64,000 bases of DNA from Azospirillum sp. TSH100. Its GTDB lineage: Bacteria; Pseudomonadota; Alphaproteobacteria; Azospirillales; Azospirillaceae. Both the position numbers and the translations under genes were made by a program. Within the stretch, counting starts at the first letter, position 1; each line of letters starts with the position of its first letter. The stretch lies in the NCBI RefSeq assembly GCF_004923295.1, contig NZ_CP039634.1, positions 62,001-126,000 on the forward strand, written 5' to 3'. Shown piece after piece: positions 54,098 through 63,589 of the stretch. The notes below the pieces were generated by a model. It was not told where the DNA came from and searched no databases. It saw only the letters and a list, made by a program, of their open reading frames with translations.

Positions 54098-54793
54098 TCA
54101 TCCCCGCAGCAAATCCACGAACCGCCGGCAGGCCACGATCTCCGCGCGCACGTTCGCGCGGCGCTTCGTGGCCTCGGCGTCTTCGCCCCATTGCTCGATC
54201 TGGTAGGTCTCGTCCAGCTGCGAGACCTCGAACGCCTCTTCGGCACTCAAGCGGCCCTCCAGCAGAGCCAGCGCGACGATGATCGACCCGCAGACCCCGG
54301 TGGCGGTCTGGAGCGCCGACAGAGTCCAGTCGTCCGTGCGCTCCACGACCCGGCGCAGGGCGGCCAGCGCCTCCTCGGGCTGCGGCTTCGGCATCAGGCC
54401 GGCGCAGACATGCAGCGGTGCGTCATAGGTCAGCGCCGCCCAATCCAGCAACGGCTGCCAGACCTGGGCCTGCCGCTCCACCAGCGGCTGGGGATGCTCG
54501 GCGCGGTAGCACAGCAGATCGGTGCCGGCATAGGCGCTGATGGCATGCACGATGTCCGGCCGCTTGGCCGGGATCAGGTCGACGGCGGTGCTCGACAGCT
54601 GCATCAGCGGCATGGAATGGGCATCGATCTGGTCACCCTGTGCATCCCATTCATCCGCCACGCCCTGGGCCAGCGGCCGGCTGGGAAAGACCAGTGGCGC
54701 CTTGGCCGGGCTGCGCACCGGACGGCCGTCCAGCTCGACCCGGAAGCCGCCCTCGGCCTCGCCGACACCCGCCGCCTTGTAGAAACGCTTCAT
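54098..54793 (-). CDS. ATP12-family F1-ATPase assembly chaperone
   Basis: A 231-residue ATP12-type chaperone that protects the alpha subunit during F1 assembly; such proteins are found in alphaproteobacteria and mitochondria. Family features are the N-terminal KRFYKAAGV...FRVELDGRPVRSPAK, the central EWDAQ and TDLLCYRAEHP, and the C-terminal SQLDETYQIEQWGED. It is the last gene of a - strand run rluC-phosphatase-atp12 and lies 3 bases after the phosphatase gene. Confidence 0.95.
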   Translation of the reverse strand: MKRFYKAAGVGEAEGGFRVELDGRPVRSPAKAPLVFPSRPLAQGVADEWDAQGDQIDAHSMPLMQLSSTAVDLIPAKRPDIVHAISAYAGTDLLCYRAEHPQPLVERQAQVWQPLLDWAALTYDAPLHVCAGLMPKPQPEEALAALRRVVERTDDWTLSALQTATGVCGSIIVALALLEGRLSAEEAFEVSQLDETYQIEQWGEDAEATKRRANVRAEIVACRRFVDLLRG

Positions 54794-54796
54794 CGC

Positions 54797-55483
54797 TTAC
54801 CCTTCCAAAAGCTCCAGCACCGCAGTGGCGACATCGCGCCCGCGGTGTACGATGCGGTCGGCCCCGGCCCTCTCCAGCTCCGGCACCGCATGATAGCCCC
54901 AGGAGACGCCCACCGATCGCACCCGCGCGTTGCGGGCCATCTGAATGTCGTAGGTGGTGTCGCCGATCACAACCGTTGCCGCCTCTTCCGCGCCGGTCTC
55001 GGCCAGCGCCCGCTGCACCATGTGCGGGTTCGGCTTGCCAGGACCGACGTCGGCGGTCTGCAAGGTGACGAAGCGGCCGGTCAGCCCATGGCCCTTCAAC
55101 ACCGCGTCCAGCCCGCGCCGCGACTTGCCGGTGGCGACCCCCAGCAGCACCCCCGCCGCCTCCAGCGCCTCCAGCGTGTCGAGGATGCCGGGGAACAGCG
55201 GCTCGTCCACCTCGCCCCGGCTGCGGGCGCCGGAGAAGGCGCGCTTGTAGCTCTCCGCCACCGAGACATGCAGTTCCGCATCGCGCTGCGGCAGCAGAAG
55301 GACCACCGCCTCGACCAGCGACAGCCCGACCATGCGGCGGACATCCGCCGGGTCGGGTTCGCCCAGCCCATGTTCGGCCCAGGCCTGCGTCATGGCGTCG
55401 ATGATGGCGAACTGGCTGTCGACCAGCGTGCCGTCACAGTCGAACAGAGCCAGTCGCAGCGGCGATTTCCCTTCAGGCCCCAT
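54797..55483 (-). CDS. HAD-superfamily phosphatase (phosphoglycolate phosphatase-like)
   Basis: A 228-residue HAD subfamily IA hydrolase. Motif I is LALFDCDGTLVDS (nucleophile first Asp), motif II GVATGKS, motif III near KPNPHM and motif IV VVIGDTTYDIQMA. The pattern is close to phosphoglycolate or pyrophosphate phosphatases; substrate not determined. ATG 55483 overlaps the rluC stop by one base, so the longer frame upstream is not used. Confidence 0.92.
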   Translation of the reverse strand: MGPEGKSPLRLALFDCDGTLVDSQFAIIDAMTQAWAEHGLGEPDPADVRRMVGLSLVEAVVLLLPQRDAELHVSVAESYKRAFSGARSRGEVDEPLFPGILDTLEALEAAGVLLGVATGKSRRGLDAVLKGHGLTGRFVTLQTADVGPGKPNPHMVQRALAETGAEEAATVVIGDTTYDIQMARNARVRSVGVSWGYHAVPELERAGADRIVHRGRDVATAVLELLEG

Positions 55484-56535
55484 CACTCGAAATCCTCGAA
55501 CGGGTCGTCGCGCAGGTTGGGGCTGAAGCCGAAATACTTCCAGGTCGCCTGCATGTGGTCGGGCAACGGCGCCGTCACGTCGATGGTCTTGCCGCCGCGC
55601 GGGTGGGGCAGGATCAGCCGGCGGGCATGCAGGTGCAGCTTCTTCGCCACCTCCGCCCCGGCCAGGAAGGCGCCCTGCCCGGCATATTTGCCGTCGCCCA
55701 GGATCGGCGTTCCGACGGCGGCCATGTGGACCCGCAGCTGGTGGGTGCGGCCGGTCAGCGGCCACATGGCGACGAAGGCCGCCTGCTTGCCGACATTCTC
55801 CTGCACCGAATAGACGGTGACGGCGCGCTTACCCTCTTCCTTGTTCTCCGCCACCCGCTCGCCATGCGGGCCGCCTTCCTTCGCCAGCGCCAGATCGATC
55901 TTGCCCTGGTAGGGCGTCGGCACGCCGACGGTGACTGCCCAATAGATCTTCCGCACGGCACTGCCGCGGAACAGCTCGGTCAGCTTGCTCGCGGCGAATG
56001 TGGTGCGGGCCAGCAGCAGGACGCCCGAGGTGTCCTTGTCCAGCCGGTGGACCAGCTTCGGCCGTTCCTTGCCGTCGAAGCGCAGGGCGTCCAGCATGGC
56101 GTCGAGATGCTTGGAGGTGCCGGTGCCGCCCTGCACCGCCAGACCGGCCGGCTTGTTGATGGCGATCACGTCGGCGTCGCGGTAGAGCACCAGCGCCTGC
56201 AGCTCTGCGATCTGCTTGTCCGACATGCCCTTGGGCTTGCCCGGTCCCTGGTTCGGCCCCTTGACCGGGGCGGCCCAGGCGGCCAGCGGCGGGATGCGCA
56301 CGCCCTGCCCCGCCGCCAGCCGCGACGACGTCTCCGCCCGCTTGCCGTCGATGCGGACCTGACCGGTGCGCAGCAGCTTCTGCAGGTAGCTGTGGTTCAC
56401 GTCGGGGAAATGCCGTTTGAACCAGCGGTCGAGCCGCATGTCGGCCTCGTCGGCCGTCACGATGCGGGTTTCAACCTTGCTGTCGCCCTTGGCTTCGGTC
56501 GAAGCGTTGTCGGCGGTATCGGGAGAGTCAGTCAT
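55483..56535 (-). CDS. rluC: RluA-family 23S rRNA pseudouridine synthase
   Basis: A 350-residue RluC/RluD-type enzyme that isomerises uridines in 23S rRNA. It has an S4 domain (RLDRWFKRHFPDVNHSYLQKLL in outline) and a catalytic domain with the key Asp in HRLDKDTSGVLLLAR. A polar N-terminal tail precedes the S4 domain. It starts at ATG 56535, overlapping the crcB stop by one base. C versus D specificity is judged mainly from its S4-containing layout. Confidence 0.88.
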   Translation of the reverse strand: MTDSPDTADNASTEAKGDSKVETRIVTADEADMRLDRWFKRHFPDVNHSYLQKLLRTGQVRIDGKRAETSSRLAAGQGVRIPPLAAWAAPVKGPNQGPGKPKGMSDKQIAELQALVLYRDADVIAINKPAGLAVQGGTGTSKHLDAMLDALRFDGKERPKLVHRLDKDTSGVLLLARTTFAASKLTELFRGSAVRKIYWAVTVGVPTPYQGKIDLALAKEGGPHGERVAENKEEGKRAVTVYSVQENVGKQAAFVAMWPLTGRTHQLRVHMAAVGTPILGDGKYAGQGAFLAGAEVAKKLHLHARRLILPHPRGGKTIDVTAPLPDHMQATWKYFGFSPNLRDDPFEDFE

Positions 56536-56936
56536 CAGAGGGACACCGAAACAAGAGAACGCACGGCCCACAGGCCGGCAAAGAAGCCCACCACGCTGAA
56601 CAGCGTCGAGGCGAGGAAGTAGCCCGCCGCCGCGGCGATCTCGTCACGGGCGACGAGGACGCCGATGTCCAGCGTGAAGGAGGAGAAGGTGGTGAAGCCG
56701 CCCAGGATGCCGACCAGAAGGAAGGCCCGCAGTTCCGGCGACGGCGACCATGTCAGCGCCGACAGTTCCGACAGCACCCCCATTACCGTGCAGCCGATGA
56801 TGTTGACGATGATCGTCCCCACCGGAAAGCGGGTGCCGACGGACTGCGCGATCACCATCAGCAGCAGGTAACGCGCCACCGAACCGGTGGCACCGCCGAC
56901 AGCGACGGCGAGCAATGACAGGGGGGATGCGAGCAC
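56535..56936 (-). CDS. crcB: fluoride channel CrcB/Fluc
   Basis: CrcB (133 residues) exports toxic fluoride as a dual-topology dimer. Four membrane helices are predicted with the family marks GGATGSVARYL, GTIIVNIIGC and GFTTFSSFTLD. It is first in the run crcB-rluC-phosphatase-ATP12. I looked for a fluoride riboswitch in the short upstream gap and saw none. Confidence 0.95.
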   Translation of the reverse strand: MLASPLSLLAVAVGGATGSVARYLLLMVIAQSVGTRFPVGTIIVNIIGCTVMGVLSELSALTWSPSPELRAFLLVGILGGFTTFSSFTLDIGVLVARDEIAAAAGYFLASTLFSVVGFFAGLWAVRSLVSVSL

Positions 56937-57045
56937 GACGCCTCCGGACGAGCGCTGGAACGGGGAAACAGGGGTGAAGCGCCGGATTAGAGCCAGAAAC
57001 CGGCGGACTTGTCACGCGATGGACAATCGCGGCAGGATCGCAGGT

Positions 57046-57609
57046 ATGGAAACCTTGCCCCCCAACGCCGCATTGCTGATCGTCGACCTGCAAAAGGCCG
57101 TCGACGATCCATACTGGAGCCGGATCGGCCCGCGCAACAATCCGCAGGCGGAGGCCAACGTCGCCGCATTGCTGGCCGCCTGGCGACGGGAAGGACGACC
57201 GGTTGTCCACATCCGCCATGATTCTGTGGAGCCGGACTCCACCTACCGGCCCGGCGGCCCTAGCCATGCCTTCAAGGCGGAGGCGATGCCGTTGCCCGGA
57301 GAAACCGTGTTCGGCAAGCGGGTGAACAGTGCCTTTATCGGCACCGGGCTCGACGAATGGCTGCGCGGCCGCGGCATCGCCACGCTGGTGGTGGCCGGCG
57401 TCATCACCAACAACAGCGTCGAGGCCACTGTGCGGATGGCCGGCAACCTCGGCTACGACGTGCGTCTGGTCGCCGACGCCTGCTTCACCTTCGCCAGGCT
57501 CGACCGCTCGGGCCGGCTGCGCACGGCGAACGAGGTCCACGACCTGTCGCTTGCCAACATGGACGGCGAGTATGCGACGGTCGTGGACACGGCGGAGGTT
57601 CTGGGCTGA
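57046..57609 (+). CDS. isochorismatase-family protein with Ser in place of Cys
   Basis: A 187-residue cysteine-hydrolase (isochorismatase-like) fold. The triad Asp is in ALLIVDLQKAVDD and the Lys in VFGKRVNSAF, but the position that normally holds the nucleophilic Cys reads Ser (GVITNNSVEATVRMA). Most family members here have TNNCVE/ TxxCV. Either the enzyme uses Ser, works without a covalent step like isochorismatase itself, or is a pseudoenzyme. ATG 57046 follows AGGATCGCAGG; ATG 57019 is a possible earlier start. Confidence 0.88.
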   Translation: METLPPNAALLIVDLQKAVDDPYWSRIGPRNNPQAEANVAALLAAWRREGRPVVHIRHDSVEPDSTYRPGGPSHAFKAEAMPLPGETVFGKRVNSAFIGTGLDEWLRGRGIATLVVAGVITNNSVEATVRMAGNLGYDVRLVADACFTFARLDRSGRLRTANEVHDLSLANMDGEYATVVDTAEVLG

Positions 57610-57611
57610 GG

Positions 57612-57633
57612 CCCTCTCCCAGAGAGGAGAGGG
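57612..57633. terminator. hairpin without U-tract between convergent genes
   Basis: CCCTCTCC (57612-57619), loop of 6, GGAGAGGG (57626-57633). It lies between the isochorismatase-like and dienelactone hydrolase stops. No U-run. Confidence 0.55.
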
Positions 57634-57638
57634 ATATG

Positions 57639-58496
57639 TCAGGCCAGTTTCGCCTTCAGGAACTCCACCGTCCGCTTCCAGGCGAGATCGGCGGCGTCCT
57701 TGTTGTAGCGCTCGGCCGAAGTGTCGTTGTGGAAGGCGTGGTTGACGCCGTCATAGACGTAGATCTGGTGTTCCACACCGGCCTTCTTCAGCGCCTCGTC
57801 ATAAGCGGGAATGCCCGCGTTGATGCGCTGGTCCAGCCCGGCATAATGCAGCAGCAGCGGCGACTTGACCGTGGTGACCAGCGCCGGGTCGGGAATCGGT
57901 CCGTAGAAGGCAACGCCGGCCTTCAGGTCGGGCGCCTTAATCGCCAACCGGTTGACCATACCGCCGCCCCAGCAGAAACCGACAGTCCCGACCTTGGCCG
58001 AGGAATAGCGGTAGGCCATCAGATAGCTCATGGCCGCGATCAGATTGTTGACCGTCTTGTCGGCGTCGAGCTGGCCGATCATGTCGCGGGCCTTGTCGGC
58101 GTCCTGCGGCGTGCCGCCCAGCGGCGACAGCAGGTCGGGCGCCAGCGCGACGAAGCCTTCGGTGGCAAGGCGGCGGGTGACGTCCTCGACATAGGCGTTC
58201 AGGCCGCGGTTCTCGTGGATGACCACCACCGCCGGCGCCTTGTCGGCCAGTTTCGGCCGGGCGAGATAGCCCGAAACATCGCCGGTTGCCCCTTGGAAAG
58301 AAACCTTCTCGGCCGCCAGACGGCTGTCATCTTCGGCAACCACGGCGGCGCGGGCATAGTTCGGTTCGATCGCCGCCAGAATAGCGGGAATGGCTGCCGC
58401 ACTGCCGGCCAGCGCCGCCAGCCGTTCCAGGAAGACCCGGCGCGGCAGCGGCGCATGGGTGTATTCGTCATAGAGGTCGATAATCCGCTGATCCAT
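57639..58496 (-). CDS. exported dienelactone hydrolase-family protein
   Basis: A 285-residue alpha/beta hydrolase of the carboxymethylenebutenolidase type. The nucleophile elbow is GFCWGGG with Cys, and the His is in NHAFHND. The N-terminal HAPLPRRVFLERLAALAGSA resembles a twin-arginine (Tat) signal, so it may be exported. Substrate unknown. Convergent with the isochorismatase-family gene. Confidence 0.9.
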   Translation of the reverse strand: MDQRIIDLYDEYTHAPLPRRVFLERLAALAGSAAAIPAILAAIEPNYARAAVVAEDDSRLAAEKVSFQGATGDVSGYLARPKLADKAPAVVVIHENRGLNAYVEDVTRRLATEGFVALAPDLLSPLGGTPQDADKARDMIGQLDADKTVNNLIAAMSYLMAYRYSSAKVGTVGFCWGGGMVNRLAIKAPDLKAGVAFYGPIPDPALVTTVKSPLLLHYAGLDQRINAGIPAYDEALKKAGVEHQIYVYDGVNHAFHNDTSAERYNKDAADLAWKRTVEFLKAKLA

Positions 58497-58606
58497 CCCC
58501 GTTGCCCCCTGTTTTGCCTGATGCCGCAGCTCAGCCGGTGCGGTCGCGCAAGGAGAGTGGGGGCACGGCGCCGGCTTGGCAACCGGGGGGAGGCTCCGCT
58601 TTCGGC

Positions 58607-59347
58607 CTATGACGCTTCCGGAACGGCTTCGCTCAGCGGAACGAGCTCGGACGGCTGGTATTCGACCAGATGGCCGTCGCGCATCTCCAGCACCCGGTCC
58701 ATGCGGCGGGCGAGGTCAAGATTGTGGGTCGCCACCAGGGCGCCGACCTTGGCCTGACGGACGATGGCCGACAGCATGGCGAAGACATGCTCTGCCGTGT
58801 GGGGGTCGAGGTTGCCGGTCGGCTCGTCGGCGATCAGCAGCGACGGGGCGTTGGCCAGAGCGCGGGCGATGGCGACTCGCTGCTGCTCGCCGCCGGACAG
58901 GCGGGCCGGGCGGTGGGTGCCGCGCTGCTCCAGCCCGACCATGCGCAGAAGCTCGTCAGCCCGCTGGCGGGCGACCGACTTCGACACCCCGGCGATCATC
59001 TGCGGCAGGACGATGTTCTCTCGCGCCGAAAATTCCGGCAGAAGATGATGGAACTGGTAGACGAAGCCGATGGAGCGGCGGCGCACCTCGGTCCGCTTGC
59101 CGTCGTCCAGGTTGGAGACGTCGGTGCCGGCGATGCGCACCGTGCCGCCGGTGGGGCGTTCCAGCAGGCCGGCAATGTGCAGCAGCGTCGATTTGCCGGC
59201 CCCCGACGGACCGACCAGCGCCACCAGTTCGCCGGCGCCGACGGTCAGATCGACACCGCGCAGCACCTCCAGCGTCTCGCCCGCCTGCTCGAAGCGGCGG
59301 ACGATCCCCTTCAGTTCCAGCATCGGCTGCATGATCGCATCACTCAT
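58607..59347 (-). CDS. lolD: lipoprotein-releasing ABC transporter ATPase
   Basis: LolD (246 residues) powers extraction of outer-membrane lipoproteins from the inner membrane. Walker A is GPSGAGKST, signature [15 protein letters not shown], Walker [30 protein letters not shown] is characteristic of LolD-like cassettes. It overlaps the permease gene by eight bases. Confidence 0.95.
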   Translation of the reverse strand: MSDAIMQPMLELKGIVRRFEQAGETLEVLRGVDLTVGAGELVALVGPSGAGKSTLLHIAGLLERPTGGTVRIAGTDVSNLDDGKRTEVRRRSIGFVYQFHHLLPEFSARENIVLPQMIAGVSKSVARQRADELLRMVGLEQRGTHRPARLSGGEQQRVAIARALANAPSLLIADEPTGNLDPHTAEHVFAMLSAIVRQAKVGALVATHNLDLARRMDRVLEMRDGHLVEYQPSELVPLSEAVPEAS

Positions 59348-60587
59348 AGCGCAGGGCCTCCACCGGGTCGAGCCGGGCGGCGCGCCAGGACGGGTAGATG
59401 GTGGCGGCGAAGGACAGGCCCAGCGCCATCAGCGTCACCTGCACCACCTCGCTCCAGTCGATCTTGGCCGGCAGGTGGGACAGGAAATAGATCTCGGCGT
59501 TGAACAGGTTGGTTCCGGTCAGCCCCTGGATGACCTGACGGATGCTCTCGATGTTCAGCGCGAAGGACACGCCGAGCGCCAACCCCAGCAGTGTCCCCGT
59601 CACGCCGACGCTGGCGCCGGACAGGAAGAAGATGCGCATGATCATGCCGCGCGTCGCGCCCATGGTGCGCAGGATCGCGATGTCGCGCCCCTTGTCCTTC
59701 ACCAGCATGATCAGGCTGGAAATGATGTTGAACGCCGCGACCATGATGATCAGAGACAGGATCAGGAACATCACGTTGCGTTCAACCTGGAGCGCCGTAA
59801 AGAAGCTGGCGTTGGACTGCTGCCAATCGACCACCCGGCCCTCGCCCGCCACCGCCGACTGGACGGCGGCGCGTGCGGCTCCGATCTGCATGGGATCGCT
59901 GACGAACACCTCCAGCGAGGTGACCGCGTCCCCGGTGCGGAAGAAGGCCTGCGCCTCCTCCAGCGGCAGGAAGATGAAGCTGTTGTCGTATTCGAACATG
60001 CCGACGTCGAAGATCGCGCCGATGGGATAGCTGCGCATCCGCGGCACCGTGCCGAAGGCGGTGACGTTGCCCTGGGGGGCGATCAGCGTGATCTGGTCGC
60101 CGACCGACAGGCCAAGCCGCTGGGCCATGCGCACACCGATGGCGACACGGTCCTCGCCGAATTCGTCGACCGAACCGCGGACGATGTTGCTGGCGAGCGT
60201 CGGGCGCACCTTGAAGTCTTCCGCCCGCACGCCGCGGATGACGGCACCGGACGCCGCGCCGCGCACCGACACCAGCGCCTGCCCCTCCACCGTCGGGGTG
60301 ACGTTGACCACGCCCGGCGTGTTGCGCAGCTTGCCGGCCAGGATGTCGAAGTCCGGCAGCGGCCCGCCGCGCGAGCTGTAGACGTTGAGGTGGCCGTTGA
60401 GACCGAGCACCCGGCCCAGCAACTCCGCCCGGAAGCCGTTCATCACCGCCATCACGATGATGAGCGTCGCCACGCCGAGCGCGATGCCCAGCAGCGAGAA
60501 GCCCGCGATGACCGAGATGAAGCCTTCCTGGCGGCGCGCCCGAAGGTAACGCATCGCGACCATGCGTTCGAAGGCGTTGAAGATCAT
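59340..60587 (-). CDS. lolC: lipoprotein-releasing ABC transporter permease
   Basis: A 415-residue LolC/E-type permease. It has one N-terminal helix, a large periplasmic domain (about 50-260) and three C-terminal helices ending in the FtsX-like [16 protein letters not shown]. Only one such gene is present, so the complex may be a homodimer (LolF-like), unlike E. coli LolC plus LolE. It lies directly upstream of lolD. Confidence 0.93.
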   Translation of the reverse strand: MIFNAFERMVAMRYLRARRQEGFISVIAGFSLLGIALGVATLIIVMAVMNGFRAELLGRVLGLNGHLNVYSSRGGPLPDFDILAGKLRNTPGVVNVTPTVEGQALVSVRGAASGAVIRGVRAEDFKVRPTLASNIVRGSVDEFGEDRVAIGVRMAQRLGLSVGDQITLIAPQGNVTAFGTVPRMRSYPIGAIFDVGMFEYDNSFIFLPLEEAQAFFRTGDAVTSLEVFVSDPMQIGAARAAVQSAVAGEGRVVDWQQSNASFFTALQVERNVMFLILSLIIMVAAFNIISSLIMLVKDKGRDIAILRTMGATRGMIMRIFFLSGASVGVTGTLLGLALGVSFALNIESIRQVIQGLTGTNLFNAEIYFLSHLPAKIDWSEVVQVTLMALGLSFAATIYPSWRAARLDPVEALRYE

Positions 60588-60687
60588 GCGGCTGGGATCC
60601 TGTGGGGAAGGTCCTGTGACGGGGCGGCCCGATGGATGGGCGGAACCGAAGCCCTACATAAGAACGTGGGCGTGGCGGGAAAAGGGC

Positions 60688-60729
60688 AAAGCCCGGATCG
60701 CCAGCTTCGGCGATCCGGGCTTCCTTTTC
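60688..60729 (-). terminator. proS terminator
   Basis: GCCCGGATCGCC (60691-60702) pairs with GGCGATCCGGGC (60709-60720), loop of 6. On the - strand TTTGCCC follows (60690 leftward); on the + strand TTCCTTTT follows. A strong stem with short U-runs on both sides. Confidence 0.7.
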
Positions 60730-60741
60730 GGGCTAGGCCGA

Positions 60742-62055
60742 TCAGCCCAGCAGCTTCGCCAGCGCCGCCTCGACCGGCAGCTCTTCCTTCTCGCCGGTGG
60801 CGCGGCGCTTCAGTTCGACGACGCCGTTCTTCAGACCGCGCGGGCCGACGACCAGCTGCCAGGGAACGCCGATCAGGTCCATATCGGCGAACTTGGCGCC
60901 GGGGCGCTCGTCGCGATCGTCATAGGCGACTTCCAGGCCGGCCGATTCGAGCTTGGCGTATAGCTCGGCGCAGACACGGTCGGTCTCGGCATCGCCGGAC
61001 TTCAGGTTGATCAGGCCGACGTTGAAGGGAGCCACGGCGTCGGGCCAGATGATGCCGTTGTCGTCATGGCTGGCCTCGATGATCGCCCCCATCAGGCGCG
61101 ACACGCCGATGCCGTAGCTGCCCATCTCAACCGGGATCGACTCGCCGTTCGGGCCGGCGACCACGGCGTTCATCGGCTTGGAGTATTTGGTGCCGAAGTT
61201 GAAGATGTGGCCGACCTCGATGCCGCGGGCCGATACCAGATCGGCGTCCGGAACCGGGCTGTTCGCCGGGTCGTGCTTCTCGTCCGTCGCCGCATAGATG
61301 GAGGTGATGCGGTCGAAGAAGGGCTGCAGGTCGTCCTCCATGCCGGGGGCGTCCTTCAGCACATCCAGGTTCATCCAGTCCTTGTGGCAGAAGACACCGC
61401 TCTCGCCGGTCTCGGCCAGGATGATGAACTCGTGGCTCAGGTCGCCGCCGATCGGGCCGGTGTCGGCACGCATCGGGATCGCCTTCAGCCCGATGCGGGC
61501 GAAGGTGCGCAGGTAGGCCAGGAACATCTTCTGGTAGGAGCGGCGGGCACCGGCCGGGTCGATGTCGAACGAATAGGCGTCCTTCATCAGGAATTCGCGG
61601 CCGCGCATCACGCCGAAGCGCGGGCGGATCTCGTCACGGAACTTCCACTGGATGTGGTAGAGATTAAGCGGCAACTGTCGGTAGCTCTTGACGAAGGACC
61701 GGAAGATGTCGGTGATCATCTCCTCGTTCGTCGGGCCGAACAGCATTTCGCGGTCGTGGCGGTCCGTGATGCGCAGCATCTCCTTGCCGTAATCGTCATA
61801 GCGGCCGCTCTCGCGCCACAGATCGGCCGACTGGATGGTCGGCATCAGCAGTTCCTGCGCGCCGGCGGCGTCCTGCTCCTCGCGGACGATCTGCTCGATC
61901 TTGCGCAGAACCCGATAGCCCAGCGGCAGCCAGGCATAGATGCCGGCGCTGGTCTGGCGGATCATCCCGGCCCGCAGCATCAGGCGGTGCGAGACGATCT
62001 GCGCCTCGGTCGGGGTCTCCTTGAGGGTCGGCATGAAGAAGCTGGACAGCCGCAT
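60742..62055 (-). CDS. proS: prolyl-tRNA synthetase (short form)
   Basis: ProS (437 residues) charges tRNA-Pro. It is a class II synthetase of the short alphaproteobacterial form lacking the inserted editing domain of E. coli (572 residues). Motif 1 is near [16 protein letters not shown], motif 2 near [20 protein letters not shown] and motif 3 [16 protein letters not shown]; the anticodon-binding domain follows ([10 protein letters not shown]). ATG 62055 (MRLSSFFMP) is the start. Confidence 0.97.
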   Translation of the reverse strand: MRLSSFFMPTLKETPTEAQIVSHRLMLRAGMIRQTSAGIYAWLPLGYRVLRKIEQIVREEQDAAGAQELLMPTIQSADLWRESGRYDDYGKEMLRITDRHDREMLFGPTNEEMITDIFRSFVKSYRQLPLNLYHIQWKFRDEIRPRFGVMRGREFLMKDAYSFDIDPAGARRSYQKMFLAYLRTFARIGLKAIPMRADTGPIGGDLSHEFIILAETGESGVFCHKDWMNLDVLKDAPGMEDDLQPFFDRITSIYAATDEKHDPANSPVPDADLVSARGIEVGHIFNFGTKYSKPMNAVVAGPNGESIPVEMGSYGIGVSRLMGAIIEASHDDNGIIWPDAVAPFNVGLINLKSGDAETDRVCAELYAKLESAGLEVAYDDRDERPGAKFADMDLIGVPWQLVVGPRGLKNGVVELKRRATGEKEELPVEAALAKLLG

Positions 62056-62210
62056 GGCTCTGCTCTCGTGTGCGAGGTGTTCGACAAGGCCGAGGCACCC
62101 GCTGCTTCGCGAGGAAAGAGCGGACACGACGGCGGGTGAGCGACTTTAGGAAGGTCGCCCGCACTTGTCCACTGTAAGCCCCCCGCCGGGCCTGCCGTCC
62201 GCCCCTCTCG

Positions 62211-62687
62211 TCAGCGGGTGCGGCAATAGGCGTAGAGGCGTTCCTCGGCCCCCGGATCGATCGGCTGACCGTTCAGATAGAGCCGGTCGCCGACGACGCT
62301 GAGCCAGACCGCGGTGACGTCGTTGGGCAGAAAGGGCACCGACGGCAGAGCCACCCCCATGCGCCGGGCGAGATCGATCGACAGCGGCAGGTCGATGGGA
62401 ATCGGCGGCTGCGCGCCGGCACTGCCCGGCAGATCGGCCGGAGCGACCGCGCGGCCATTCACATCCACACCCGGCCGGTATTCAACGTCGGCGGCCGGTA
62501 CGTGGCGGGTAAGCCGCTGGCACAGCGACAGATCGACCACCGGCCGGTCGCGGCCAGTGTCGGGGGCCAGCGGGATCGGTCCCGGCAGCGGCGGCTGGGA
62601 TCGAGACTGGGATTGGGCCGGGACGGGCGCCGCCATCGCGACGGAAAGAGCCAGCACCGTCACACCGGCGCACAGGACACTGCGCAT
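62211..62687 (-). CDS. hypothetical exported protein, 158 aa
   Basis: Unrecognised. A Sec signal peptide (about 1-24, LCAGVTVLALSVAMAAPVPAQ) precedes a mature domain with two cysteines (SLCQRL and YAYCRTR), a Pro-rich first part and a segment IDLPLSIDLARRMGV. The cysteines could form a disulfide in the periplasm. The ATG at 62687 is 2 bases after the stop of the upstream gene, so the two are likely co-transcribed. Confidence 0.75.
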   Translation of the reverse strand: MRSVLCAGVTVLALSVAMAAPVPAQSQSRSQPPLPGPIPLAPDTGRDRPVVDLSLCQRLTRHVPAADVEYRPGVDVNGRAVAPADLPGSAGAQPPIPIDLPLSIDLARRMGVALPSVPFLPNDVTAVWLSVVGDRLYLNGQPIDPGAEERLYAYCRTR

Positions 62688-62689
62688 GC

Positions 62690-63589
62690 TCACAGCGTGT
62701 GCCGTTCGGCCACCGGGGCCGGGTTGCGCATGGCCTTCCAGTAAAGCGACAGGTAGGGCATTCCTTTTTCCGCCTCCTCCTGGGTCCGCGCCGACTGGCG
62801 GATGTATTTGCCGATGAATGGCTTGTTGACGTGCTCCAGGTCGACCGCGGCCTTCAGCACCAGGAACTCGCCGATCTTGTCCGGCAGATTGTAATGCCAT
62901 TTCTGAAGACAATCGGAGGTCACGCCCGGCTTCGCCTGTTCCGGTTCAGGCAGGTAGAATTCCTGGTGATGATACTGCGTGATTTCCTTCCACGCCTGCG
63001 CCACGCGGCCCGGCTTCAGGCGCGGCAAAGCCTTCAGGATGCGGACATCGTCATGGAACAGCGGCAGGAAGCCGCGCTTTTCCGCCAGTTCGGTCAGCAT
63101 GGTGTGCAGGCCGGCCATCACGCCGCCTTCCACCCCCTCGCCACCGCTCCCCCCTGCCTTCTCCTCGCGGCGCCGGCCGAACAAGGCACTGAAGAACCCT
63201 TTCTTCGGTTTGGACTGTCCGCCGTTGCCGCCATCCTGCCCGACCTTCCGTTCGTCCCACAGCGAGTCCCAGGCATATTCCCAGGCGGTGAAGATGGCGT
63301 TCGACCGGTCATCCAGAACGGTCAGCAGATATTCCCGTCCTTCACGCGCCCAATCGACGTCACCGACGATGGCGCGCACCGGACGGCGGCTGAGCACCAC
63401 CGGCAGGATGCCGACGCGAACCAGTTCCTGATAGAATTCGACAAAGGACGGGGTCTGGATAAAGGGCAGCATCGAGCATGGCTGTTGCTCAGGCGCCAGC
63501 AGCTCCATGCTTTTCTTGGTGCGCTCCAACAGTTCGGCCGCCACAACCGCCGCGAACTGATTGAAGCGTTCGTTTTCATTCGCGGCCAT
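62690..63589 (-). CDS. hypothetical protein, 299 aa
   Basis: Unrecognised cytoplasmic protein. Three parts can be seen: an N-terminal helical segment (about 1-60, FNQFAAVVAAELLERTKK), a low-complexity basic and Gly-rich insert (about 125-160, KPKKGFFSALFGRRREEK), and a C-terminal helical domain (QYHHQEFYLPEPEQAKPG, WHYNLPDKIGEFLVLKAAVD). No signal peptide or membrane helix. ATG 63589 (MAANENERF) is preferred. First of a two-gene unit with the exported protein at 62211. Confidence 0.75.
   Translation of the reverse strand: MAANENERFNQFAAVVAAELLERTKKSMELLAPEQQPCSMLPFIQTPSFVEFYQELVRVGILPVVLSRRPVRAIVGDVDWAREGREYLLTVLDDRSNAIFTAWEYAWDSLWDERKVGQDGGNGGQSKPKKGFFSALFGRRREEKAGGSGGEGVEGGVMAGLHTMLTELAEKRGFLPLFHDDVRILKALPRLKPGRVAQAWKEITQYHHQEFYLPEPEQAKPGVTSDCLQKWHYNLPDKIGEFLVLKAAVDLEHVNKPFIGKYIRQSARTQEEAEKGMPYLSLYWKAMRNPAPVAERHTL

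Noticed and set aside
56937..57045. Possible fluoride riboswitch before crcB
   Set aside because: The gap is short and I could not find the conserved fluoride-aptamer core on the - strand.
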